DNA of 64,000 bases from Litomosoides sigmodontis. Taxonomy: Eukaryota > Nematoda > Chromadorea > Rhabditida > Onchocercidae. Shown in pieces: positions 52,556 through 64,000 of this stretch; within the stretch, counting starts at the first letter, position 1, and each line of letters begins with the position of its first letter. The notes under the pieces are model-generated. The model ran no database searches. It had not been told where the DNA came from and saw only the letters and a list, made by a program, of their open reading frames with translations. Position numbers and translations under genes: made by a program. The stretch spans positions 8,599,823 through 8,663,822 of the forward strand of contig OY718803.1 of NCBI GenBank assembly GCA_963070105.1, read 5' to 3'.

Positions 52556-52598
52556 GCTCTCTCTCTCTCCCTCTCTCCCTCTCTCCCTCCCTCCTTCT
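52556..52598. repeat. (CT)n / CCCT microsatellite
   Basis: CT run that turns into CCCT units. Confidence 0.93.
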
Positions 52599-52888
52599 CG
52601 TCGATCCGTTAGCATTCATAATTGATGAGTTTGAGGTGAAATAAAAAAAAAGAGAAAAAAGAAAAACCTTTCTTTCAGCATCATTCCGCCTTTTTTTTTC
52701 AATCGAAGAGAATTATTGAGCTTTCTCTCTTCCTCATCTCTTTCCCTGCGTCTCTCTCACCTCCGTTCCCTCTCTCTCGGTCAAGGGAAAGAAGAAAAAA
52801 GATGGAGAAAGTGCATATTAAATGGTTAGATCTCCATCTCTACACTTCTAACAAATAAAAATTCTCATCCATTCCTTATCACCAGCAA

Positions 52889-53058
<170 letters not shown>

Positions 53059-54966
53059 ATGCACACACACACTTATACACACAGACACGTAGACAGACAG
53101 AGAGAGACGTCCACACACATAGGACGACTTCTCTTTCATTTTTTCCTCTTACCTCTGCCAACGTTCCTCATCCTCAGTGTGCAGTCGGTATCTGTCCGTC
53201 CTCTTCCACACCGAAACCACAACGCCTCGCCACCTCTCCCTCCTACCCCCACCCTTTCGTTTTTTTTGTATGAAATTCACTGAGAGGAATTGATTGTGTG
53301 ATAGCTATCACTTAGACGTACTGATAACTCTTATCATTTCATCGCAAATTATGCTAACCTTTGGCGATCCTTCAACAATTTATCAAAAAATATCACTAAA
53401 TTAGACTTCGATCACTGGAATTGTGCCAATCCGTTGAGGCATCTCTCCTCTCTCTTATCACTGCTAACGCTAACTTATTTGCTTTCTTATCAGTTCGTCC
53501 TCACTTGAAAACCTGAAAAATGAAAGAACCAAAAAAAAAGTGTTTGCATACAATTTTTCTTCATGAAAATGTATCAATCAATGTTCTCCAAAAAAAAAAA
53601 AATGATTGTGTTAAACAATTTTTTTTTTCAAAAAAATCCAAATTTTTCCAAAAAAAAAATGCTTAAAGAAATTGAACTTATCAATTTGTCGGATGGAATT
53701 TGTGCATTGAAAAAAAAATCGAAGATGACGAAGTTTTGTGAGTTAAGCAAATTTGATGGCATTTATTCCTTTATCACTTCACATTGCTATCAGTGACAGT
53801 CACGCTCACTTACCTACCAAAACATCAGAAGGAATGGAAATTGAACTTTCCGTTGAAAATTAAATTAATTTATGAAATGTCTGCCATTTAAATTATGCTT
53901 CATTTCACATGCATCTATAATATGTAACATTTTCAACGAATTTTGCAAGTCGGACTTGTCAGTCTTTTTTTGTGTGAAGTTGGTGAATAGCGTCATTTCT
54001 AGTTTTTCAGTTGGAAAAGGAACGATAAAATTTAGAAATATGTCGTTTTAATTTTCAGAAAAAAGTAAACTTTTGAATTTCATCATTTCGTTTTCTTTCA
54101 GTTACAATTACTGGAAATAAATTTTAACGAAATGCGGTGTTTCAGTAATGAATACGAATTGCTCTCGTTTTTTTTTTAAATTGACTTTTAATTAAAAATG
54201 CCAGTTGCAGACATTGAAATTAATTAAATCGGCATTTCATAATGTTTAATATTGTTTAAAACTAAAGCTTATTTTTTTAGAAATATGCCATTTCATTTTC
54301 TTGCAAAAAAGAGCAACTTTGAAATTTCATCATTTCATTTTCCTTCAACTGCAATTGTTAGGAATGAATTTTAACGAAGTGCAGCGCTTCAGTTTTTGTT
54401 TTTTTGTTTTTGTTAATGAATGAGAAATAATACAATCACTTACACTTTATGAAATTTTTCAACTCTGAGTAATTAACGATTACACTAATAATTTCTGATT
54501 GTTATCGATAACTGTGACTCATACATTTTAGATACTCAAAATAACTTCACAAAAATAGGTTGGACAGTTTACAGTGAAATAGTAACCAAAGAAATAAATA
54601 GATTGTTATTGTGTAATTGTTATAATAATGTTAGCAATAATAAAGCAATAAATTGGTTAGAAATGAAAATCGTACAGCTCCGGAAAGTTCGACAAAAATA
54701 ATTTCTTTTTTCTTTTTTTTTTTTGCAATTTCAATTTTTCACAATACTTTTTTTTCCAGGCGAATTTTTGAGCTCTTTCAACACTTTGGTGAATCCGATT
54801 GTTTTCTCATCCATTTGATTAACTGCGACTCATTCCCTCTTTCCTCTTCCTACCACACAACACTTCTTCCACTACACAGGAATAATATTTTACATTCGAA
54901 TTTTCTTTTTTTTTCCTTTCACTAACAGTTCCTCGAAAGTAATGTAATAAGTATTGTACGTATGCA

Positions 54967-54969
<3 letters not shown>

Positions 54970-55015
<46 letters not shown>
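54970..55015. repeat. (TG)n microsatellite
   Basis: Uninterrupted TG run. Confidence 0.97.
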
Positions 55016-55016
<1 letters not shown>

Positions 55017-55572
55017 GGATTTAGAGAATGAATTGTGAATGAGTTTTTGTGGCAATTTTCTCCTCTAATGGTCTTAAATTAACTGGTCCATCCGTTTAAC
55101 GGTTTGGTGTTGCCATCTGTTCGTTCAATGGGCATACTCATTTGCATATTGCTATTCCCAACAATACCGCTCTTCGTTTTTCTTGCTCTTTTAGCTGCGA
55201 AAATGGAGAACCTAAATCTTTATCAATGCAAAATATATCTCTCTGAGAATCTCCTCTTCCTCGCTCATTTAAATTAGTTGCCGTAGCTAAGCGCTAAGTA
55301 TTCTTAAATCATCAATCTGCGTGTGTGTGCATACGTGTATCTACGTGTCTATATATATACGTATATACGTACGTGTATGTGTATGAAGTGGTGCAACCAA
55401 CTAAGGAATGACATATTCTGCTGCTACTAGTAGTGATATGTAACATTTGCATATCAAACTTATCAGATTAAATATTAGGTAAGCGTAAAGAGAATAACAG
55501 AAGCGTATGCGTGGAAAGTGAAGTTAAGTGGAAGAATCCTTTGGAAGATGTTTCGCTGGTGTCTTTCGTATC

Positions 55573-55707
55573 TAATTAAATTGTGTCGAAAGACAAGCTA
55601 AGCAATAAATTTAGACATAATTGTGTCGAAAGACACAATTTAATTGGGAAGAGCAATTTGATTTGCTAGAGTTAGAACATACATGTTAAGCAATAAATTT
55701 AGACATA
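55573..55707. repeat. Interleaved direct and inverted repeats with GAAA hairpin
   Basis: AATTGTGTC-GAAA-GACACAATT at 55619-55640 is a perfect 9-bp stem with a GAAA loop. A second copy of its left part lies at 55579-55594, and TAAGCAATAAATTTAGACAT occurs twice (about 55599 and 55686). Confidence 0.9.
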
Positions 55708-56843
55708 TCGCAAAGAATTTTTTTTTGTAAAAAAAAATCGAAAAAATTTTCATCTAATTAATTTTACGTCACGACTTAAGAGCATTGGCAGGATCACATG
55801 GTAATCTTCCACTGAATGAAATGGATGAAAATTATTTTACGTTTTAGAAAATACATTCAACGCTGTACGAACACGTCAGCACAATGAGCACAATGAGAAA
55901 GAGAGAGAGAGAGATGACAACTGATCCTTTCATAGGCTTCTTAGTTTTCAGCGTCCGAAAGTGATGGATGTCCCAAATTTCGACCTTAATAGACACGTTC
56001 TGGTCATTTAACGGTTTTTTCAAATTTATAAACAGAGAAGCGAAGTTTCCTTTCTTACTGAACATTCACATTGCAAATACATCCTACCTTTCTAGGACTG
56101 CCATACGTATACGCCATATACGTGGCATTTGCGGTCAGCGATTCCCTTTTTTTTTTGGAAATTTATTACAATTTATCATCGCATCACATCGCCATTATTA
56201 TATTTTTTGTTAGTTGAAAATAAATTAAAGTAGACAGGAACGATTAATTGGATCAAAATATTATTGCGTGAGTGAAATAGCGAGGGATAGATCGGAAGTG
56301 ATAAAGGAGACTTTTAAGAAGACGAAATGATTTAAAATGATACATCGATAAATTGTAACGATAGGTCGACTAAATCCTATTTAGTTTTCTCAATTTCAAT
56401 TATATATTTTTTCGATCGAAAGGTAACTTTACATACATCGAAAGATTGTTGAAATTTGGATGATTATCCTTCCCCACTGATTCGACATGATCTGGAAATG
56501 AAGTCTTAAAATCTGTTTAACGAAATATGAATTTGCTGTTTAGGAGATTCGCGGATGGTCTGCGTCCATCTTACTCTTGTAGAAGATATTTTCCTATCTT
56601 TCATCAAACATTAAAGACATCGAATTTATGGATCAGACGTTTTCACTAGCCGGCTGTGATAATTCTGATCCACTCCACGGCCTGGATTTGTTTTGAGGCG
56701 TGGCGGTAGGTGGTCTGGGTCAAAAGGGCATACAGGATGGGAGGTTATTTAAACTGTGAAATTTTAATGAAATTTAGCTTCTTTAGTGCTTAGTAAGCTT
56801 ATGAGTCGAAATTTTCTTCCTCGTCTCTTTCACGCTTCACACT

Positions 56844-57043
56844 ATGGCCAACGATGCTTTGAGCATTACTTCTACCTTTTTGATCACTTCTGTCAGTGAC
56901 TATGATTTCAGGCTGTTTACGAAAGAGGTCGAACGACGGGAGGGCATCAACAGCAATAGCAACAGCATAAAATCATCAATTATTATTAATAGCAATAAAA
57001 GCTTGTCATCAGTATTAGCAAGGAAGTCAAATGACTCAAGGTA
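56844..57043 (+). CDS. Candidate 5' exon of the MAP1 gene
   Basis: An ATG-initiated frame rich in Ser and Asn ends at a donor CAAG|GTAAAT in phase 2. A 23-nt exon at 57152-57174 (after TGTTTCAG) would then convert phase 2 to the phase 1 needed at 57245. The link depends on this microexon with a GTGAAG donor and is not conserved with anything I know. Confidence 0.25.
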
Positions 57044-57244
57044 AATAATTTGCTTATGTAATTTCTTGTTAAAATGACGATATCCGCAGGTGAAATGAAA
57101 TGATAGCTTTCCTTTCAAGATGCATAAAAATAATTACTGGCATTGTTTCAGAGCAGTAACTATAAAAGAGAGCTGTGAAGTAGTTGGCAAAATTTTGAAA
57201 ATTATTGAAAATCAATAATACATCTTTGGTGCTGGATATTTCAG

Positions 57245-60200
57245 ATGCAGATTTGGTGCAATTGTTGCCGGCAGGCCATTCTGTTGGAAGTATTCGTACC
57301 CGTCGTCCATTGATGTACATTTTTTCCGGTGGAAATGAGGATGCCGCATTCTTCTCGGTGAATGGCTTCTCGATACTTCTTGATGGAGGTGATCAGATAA
57401 AGGTTCCATATTGGAATCTAATTCGTAATTATGATAAAAGTATGTATTTCGTTATTCGTTTTTGTTACTTTTTACACTCGATTATTTTGTAGCTACTCCT
57501 ATGAATGAAACGATAAATAATCCTAAACATTCCCGTTAATACCGTTCTGACTGATTATTTTTTGTATTTTTTGATTTACTTTTACTTGTTTATTTAAATT
57601 TTCGTTCACAAAGAAATTGTTTCGCTGATAATTTGCTAGATTTTTCTTGTTTCATTTCTTGCGAATAACTTGTACAAGCAAGAGGAAATGGGGGAAACAA
57701 TCAGTTATTATCAAATTAATCGTTGTTTTAATTGCAGTATCAACAGCTCTGGTTACTCGTATAAGTCCAAAATGTTTGCAAGGAATCTCGACGATTTTAA
57801 TGAGAAAATGTTTGGAAGGGGTATGTCTGCCAACTAAATTATTTAAATTTAACTGTTGATTAGCCGGGGAAGCAGCTTTAGTGCTATTTTCGTTTCCACG
57901 GATACACTTGAAAGGCAGTTATTCGAGATTATTATAACCCACTAAGCATTATGGCAGGTGAGATGAGCAACAGGAATAATATGGATAGTTTTTACAAAAA
58001 TCGAAAAAAATATTAATAGTTGCGGTTTTGTTGAAAATACTGCGGCGCATAAAATTAATTAAATTATGTGGTGTAAGTCGTATGAAAAAAAAGGCAAATT
58101 GCAAAGTGTGGTTGCTTTTACATGATCTAAAATAAGGTTAGTTTCCAGTATGAATAATTCAACTATTTCTTAGCAGAAATATTATCTACATAATAGAAAA
58201 CACAAGTAGATGTATATATTTATCCAGAAAACAGGAGCACAGTGTTGTACATGAAATAATTAAGAACAGTGAAAAAGAAATAAAATCAATAACTTTTATT
58301 AATTTCAGTGTCATCCAAATTTTGGTTCTATGATTTGTAACTTGCCTCCTTCAAGCTTATCAAGCGGAGACAGCAAAGCTTCAAAAGTCTTACATGAAAT
58401 GCATGAAGGTCTGCGTGCGGAAGGTTTAAAACCGATTGAAGCATTTGCTAGTTCAAAGTTAGAACCAGTAACTTTGTATGAAGTTAGTTTCTTAATTAAA
58501 CGTCCTTTCCAGTATCAAATTAATCAAACTCTTTATGAATGATGATAGGTGTGGAAGTTTTTTAATATTGAATTGTATTTAGTTCTTAATAAAGTTAAAA
58601 TTTTTCGAAAGTACTAGCAATTTATGCTTCGTCTTGTCATACTACTCGTTTAGTTACAAACAATTATTTCGATTTTTGTTACAATTGGAAATTATTTTAG
58701 GTAATAGGAGAGGGTGCATTGCGTATGATTGTACTAAATCCAGAACGTGGTTCAAAAGATCTAACTTCTCTTATAAATGCTCTAAAAACCGATGAAAATA
58801 TCGAAAAATTTGCTGCCTTAACATCAATCGCACTTCTTTTGGTTTGGCATCCATCAGATCACACACTACCCGTGTCACGAATTCTTATTCCTGGTAAGTT
58901 GAAATTTTCGTTTTCGTTATTTCTCAGCACCGGTAGTTTTTTTCTTCATAAGTCATTTTTAGACTTTTTAAAACAGTCTTGTAACAAAAACCTGAGTATA
59001 TAGTTTCAACAAGTCTTTTCGAAAGATAACTTTAGATAAGAGTCATGAGCCTGTCGCTTTGAGTACATTTTACCTTTGTTATGATTCCTTTCCAGAGATT
59101 TGAAAGGTTTTTTCTCGTACTGCCATCATTTAAGGCTCTTGTCCACTGGCGAAACTTTATGCATCGTTGGAAAAACTGAAGAACGAGGAATACTTACGTT
59201 ATCCTCAATTTACGCAAGCGACAAAAGAGAAATCATCAACAACTCGTCTAGGACGGATAATACGAAAACCTACACTTGGTACATATTAGTTACAGTCCTT
59301 AAAATACCGTGTAAGGCAATTAAAACCATGCAGTATGAAAAACGATATAGTCCCAAATTATACTTTTTATTATTCGTGTTTTAGTGCAATAGAAAGTTTC
59401 TGCTATCAAGCAGAGAGCACGCAAGGAAATGGAAGGGGAATTAGGAAATTATTAGTTCAATTGAAGGAACATTTTCAGAAAACCTGATTTGAGAAAGTTA
59501 GTGAAAATTGTGTTTCTAATTATGGAAGAAATGGAGTTTTAATAAGTGACAGTGTTTTTGCTCTCTATTTTTTTGTTCATTCCTTTAAATATTACAGCAA
59601 AAAATCCCCCAAATTCATCAATTTCACGTTCCTCACCTCTACAAGCAACAACTCCTGCACTTCCTAAACCGCTGAAGAATGTGGTCAGGTGACTTCTTTT
59701 TCTTTATTTAGCCACAAGTTTTAGTTTGATTCCATCAGTAGTAAACTTCCATCTCTCTGTACGAGATTGTATTATGCTTTTTGTAAACTTTTTCAAATAA
59801 TTCAAAACTTGATGTTTCAGACAATCATTTGCTGGAGTTACACCATCGCGATTTGTTGCTAATGCGAAGAAATCAATCACAGATCCAGTGAAGGTATCTG
59901 CTGCGTTCAGCAACAAGTCTCACACTCCTGAAACCAAAGTATTGGGTAAAGCAGGGAAATCCAAACCAGGTGATGCGAAGAAGAATGCGAGTCTCCAGAC
60001 CAAATCAAGGGAAAGTGATACAGGAAAAACGAAAACGACTGATATGGCTGGAGTAAAAAGTCCAGTAGCAAAAGTGAGTTCGTTATGATTTCTTTTCATC
60101 CATGTTTCTATTGTATGCTTACTAAAACGTAACTACTGAAATTAAAGTACATAGTTTTATTTTATAAATACATGAAATTGTCTTATATAATATTGTTGAG

Positions 60201-63200
60201 CAAGCTTTTCAGTTTTCTTTAATGTTTAAAGATCTTTTATTTTTGAATCGAAATTTTTTAATCACACCAAGGTGTTGATTAAAATGTTCAACTTTTTTTC
60301 TTTTTATTCAGTGAATGTTACTGTTTGAGGCAAAAGCTCAGGGCCCAGATCCAGTTTCAACAAACGGACAGTCTACTATAGCGCTACAAGACCAAGTAGC
60401 CTCGACTGATTTGACGTCTGTAAGTAACCCACAAAACGAAACGAATCCATCGCATCCTGAGCACCCTTTTGAAGTGAAGCACTCGTTTCAAATGGAAAAT
60501 GATATTCCCATATCTTCCGAAAGTTCAGCTGACCCTCAAGTTCCAGATGACAATGGTTTGCTAGATGGCATTGAAGAACCAATGAAAGTACGTAAAATTA
60601 GTATGGATTTTGGGAACGGAGACAAGAACCTAGTCGGAGATTTTGTGGAGGAGAAGATGGTAAGTCTACCAAGTTTAATAGTACGACGAACAAGCACTAT
60701 GTTATAATGATTCTGAGACTTGATATAGTTTCTTAAACATGCTTTGAATTTTTTAATTCAGAAGACGCATGAAAAAGGACTCAATCTGTTAAACTCAGTA
60801 CTGCAATCACAAGACACACCATTACTTGATTCTACACCGATGACGCCATCAGCACCATCCGCTGCAATAGCTGATGCGATCTGTGATTCTCCAGATGCAT
60901 CCGTTTCAGAAGATAAGATTGTGCGTAATGATGATAGAAGTGTTAACAAATCCTCACTCCATAATCGAGAGATCGTACGCGAGGAGAATTTACAAGGTGT
61001 TTTTTAGATTTTGAATTTTTATTGCTTTATTTTGATTTTTCTGCCTACCTTATTTTGTAGTTCTTTTTAGCTGCGCTTTTTTAAGTCTTTTTTTAGATTT
61101 GTTTGGTAGCAGTATTACTCCATTCATGGCCGGCTTAGTAACCGGGATTGTTGATGACTCTTCAACTCTGAAGGAGGTAGCATTTTTCGGAACACTTGTT
61201 TATTCGGATTTTTAAAAGGAATTTAATAAGCTGAATAACTCTTTTTGATTTTTGTGATTTAGGTTTCGTGTGTTCTAATTTTGACCACGAACTAGGAAAA
61301 AAATCTATTCTCTTGAAATCACTTAAGATTAATATATTAGTGTAATGAACTACAGGCTAGAAATGCAAAAATAAGTTGATATGTACTATAGAGGTGAAAG
61401 GAAAAAACGATGTTTTAGTTATCACAAGTAAATAACGATGAATTTGAAGTTTCGAAATCTTCAGCGACGCTTCTTTCATTAAGTAAGCTCAATAATGGAA
61501 CAATCGAAGATTTGCAGGGCGAAAAACGTGAAGACGCTGCAAAGGTAAACAATTCAACTGTTTTATTAATTTCATTACAGTTTTCACTTTAACATATTAA
61601 TCTTTTATATGTAGTTTTGTGTGCTCGCTTGTATGAAATAGCTTTTTCCAATCATTTGAATAACGTCTTTAAATTAATTACCTCGTTGCATTTTAAAGAA
61701 AACTAATTTTAGCCTTTGGAAAATTTTAGCTTCCAATAAACTCGTTGTTCCAGGTGCAGCCACCATCCGGTATTCAACGTGAAACAGTTCCGACTGGAAG
61801 CGATGGTTCATGTGACTCTGTTACTGCTCAGGTAGGTACGTTTGGAGGAACTCTGCTCTCTCTATTTTTATCAGTGCAGGGCGTTACTGTCTTTTGTATG
61901 TTTTTTTATTATGGATTTCGTGTCCTGTTGTATAGTTTATTTGTTGGTGTAAGCAAAGCGAATGAGGACTAAAAATTTTGGTGCAGGAAAACTGTACTTT
62001 TCGAATTCTGAATCGTCGTAGAGTCACTACATTTGTGGCAGTTGAGATTCGTCCAATAAGTTGGAGATTCTTATGTGTTGGAGATTGCTATGAAGTTGGA
62101 GATTCTTATGCTTAATTGATCGGTTTTTAGCCGGATCCAGCGTTAGATGAAGTAATCGACTCTCTAGCCGAAGCATCGGAAATGGTTGATAATGCAAGGA
62201 AAACAACATCTGAACTGGAACGGCATGTCGAAGGTCTAACGACACAGGAAATTAATAATTGCCAATCGGTAACGACAGCTGCTGTTGAAAGTTATGTGGA
62301 ACAGCTGACAGCTGTCAAGGATGTGCTTGGTGGACAAATCACCGGCATAACTCATGATATCAATGACAATGCTAATGCGCTTGCGGTATACTTTAATTTA
62401 TAGTTGGTTTTAGTATGGTCCCTAAGGTTTAAACGCCTCTTATTATATGTGTCGTGACTACGCGAAAAGCAGTCAAGCTTCTGGCTTATACGGAACTAGT
62501 TAGGTGCTTACCTTTTGCTGGCCACCGTATCAATAATGCAGTTACCTGAAGATTCCAAAATGGAACTCTTTCCACTTCGGTTTGTTTACCTTTTGTCGTT
62601 GTTTACCTTTTATCATCTTGACAACATTTTACACTTTAGAATCAAAATGCCTATGAAGAAAAGCGTGCAAAAGAAATGTATCTCCCACCAATGACGAGTG
62701 CACCTCGAACCCGTACAAAATTAGTCGTTAATGGTGTAAAAACTAAGCCTAAGCTATCCCAGCCACTCTATTTCGATATTGTTTTCGTTCCACATCACGG
62801 TGCCCATCCTACGCTGAAAGACGAAGAAGCAGCGAAAGCATTCGTAACTAGTGTTCGGTCCAGGTTTGGTTTACATTAGTGATTTGTTTTCTGCTAAGCT
62901 GTCGAAATGTAGTTATGAGTAAGTATGTTGGTGGTTTAGGAGATGTATTGGATATTTTCCTTCGAGCATCCTTATTCTTCTTGCAAAATTAACACTTCTA
63001 TGTGCTTTGAATGCAGGTTACGCAAAAAGTGTCTGATATATCATTCTTATTAGATTTGTTAATACTATAAATGACTCTGACATACATTTGCAAAGCTTAA
63101 AATCTCATATCGACTTATGAAAATGTTTGCTGCTTACTTTGCTGTTTTGTTGCTAATGATTATGCTTTTTAGGCGTTATGTACTAAGTGGAAAGGATTCA

Positions 63201-63646
63201 ATAAGAACATATTTTATCGACGGTCTTATTGCTGGTAAAGCAGCGTGGAATAAACCAGGTTGGTTTAGTATAAAGCAAGGCATATGGATGTATATGAGTG
63301 TCACTTCGTTTGTTAAAAAGTGTAAGTCAACAGTTGGGAGGAAATTACTAAATATTTTATTGCTTTACTTTTTATCAAACTAGAAAAAAGTGGAAAATTT
63401 TTGTGCTGTTTCTTTTACGCAATTAGTTTTTACAATTGTGGATTTGTAGAACTTGAGGTGGATGTGCTTCCAACGCATGATAGCGATGAACTGACGCTTT
63501 ATAGCCATGAAAGAGTAAGTTCCTTGTTTTTTTTTTGCTTTTATTAATTTCTATAACAGATACTATTAGAAGAATTTTTCTATTGGTCTATCGAAACATC
63601 CAAGTACTTCAATGTTATGAGAGCGCCAACATCGGCAAAATCATAA
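57245..63646 (+). CDS. MAP1/futsch-family microtubule-associated protein (N terminus uncertain)
   Basis: Exons 57245-57439, 57738-57820, 58309-58482, 58701-58893, 59598-59688, 59821-60073, ~60330-60659, 60762-60996, 61097-61176, 61419-61544, 61754-61831, 62131-62385, 62640-62863, 63173-63258, 63450-63514 and 63560-63646 join in phase to a TAA stop, about 850 residues. MAP1 proteins bind and stabilise microtubules, mostly in neurons, and are cleaved into heavy and light chains. Seen: the MAP1 N-domain (FFSVNGFSILLDGGDQIKVP, then ALVTRIS, then LLLVWHPSDHTLPVSRILIP), a degenerate metallo-beta-lactamase-like fold; a Lys/Ser-rich linker and acidic low-complexity region; a coiled-coil-like stretch (62131-62385); and the light-chain domain (PLYFDIVFVPHHGAHP, RRYVLSGKD, GLIAGKAAWN, VDVLPTHDS). 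It is much shorter than vertebrate MAP1A/B. The first coding exon is not resolved; candidates lie at 56844-57043 and 57152-57174. Confidence 0.85.
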
Positions 63647-64000
63647 TTGTCAAGGTACAGTAAAACGGGTTGAAACGTATGGTAATACAAAAGAAATTGA
63701 GACTACCCGTAAACGAAGCGGAAATGGATTGGACTATATGTTTTGTGGCAAGCATCCCAAGTTCTCTTTGTAAGATATGCTGAGTGTAACGAGATATACT
63801 TGCTGCTGTATTGGACTCAAGCGTTCGAATAATTTTCTAGACATTTTTTTGAATACTGTTTGTATTCATCTCCATTTTTTGGGTCAATTCCAAAGAGTTT
63901 TTCGCCGTATATACCTTTTAGTGTTGTGGTCAGCCATTCTGCTTCATACATATGCTTTGTACATCGCCCTTTCCATTGCTAGATTTTTTGCTTGATTTAG
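63647..64000 (+). other. Presumed MAP1 3' UTR
   Basis: T-rich sequence after the stop. A frame at 63777-63995 encodes hydrophobic residues but has no support as a gene. Confidence 0.5.

Noticed and set aside
59100..59384. 94-codon plus frame inside a MAP1 intron
   Set aside because: Joining it to the exon ending at 58893 needs a poor acceptor and gives sequence unlike MAP1; skipping to 59598 keeps phase and gives the expected linker.

Overview
The window is strongly AT-rich eukaryotic DNA with genes broken into small exons. Introns usually end in TTTCAG or TTTTAG, and several first exons have an acceptor-like site just upstream of the start codon, as expected for spliced-leader trans-splicing. 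With a Cys-loop channel relic of nematode type and a nematode-looking secreted Cys-rich protein, this points to a nematode; a filarial species is my best inference but is not proven. No viral, plasmid or CRISPR features were seen.

Layout. 0-6.8 kb: a minus-strand B-box/coiled-coil (RBCC-like) gene; its 4.5-kb first intron holds a broken plus-strand Cys-loop ligand-gated channel. 6.8-9.3 kb: no convincing gene. 9.3-13.5 kb: minus-strand Cdt1, the replication licensing factor, rebuilt from 12 exons. 13.5-20.7 kb: a low-complexity minus-strand gene of unknown function. 20.7-25.3 kb: gene-poor. 25.3-27.5 kb: minus-strand GPN2-type GTPase and, just upstream, a small unknown protein, possibly one operon. 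27.7-31.7 kb: plus-strand Ariadne-1 RBR ubiquitin ligase, divergent from that pair. 34.0-34.6 kb: secreted 10-Cys protein. 37.9-41.7 kb: ERp44. 44.0-47.1 kb: pyridoxal kinase. 47-57 kb: gene-poor, microsatellite-rich. 57-63.6 kb: MAP1-family microtubule protein with both heavy-chain-like N domain and light-chain C domain.

Exon boundaries were chosen by hand: each junction had to keep reading phase, use GT-AG (one GC-AG) and agree with the family. For Cdt1, Ariadne-1, ERp44, pyridoxal kinase and GPN2 all exons sum to a whole number of codons ending in a stop. The neighbours are not a functional pathway: licensing, ubiquitination, ER protein retention, vitamin B6 salvage, GTPase assembly and cytoskeleton are housekeeping roles. 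The points most worth a second look are a run of CDK-consensus repeats inside Cdt1, the nested channel pseudogene, the B-box with an enlarged loop, the GC-AG intron in Ariadne-1 and a perfect 42-bp palindrome.
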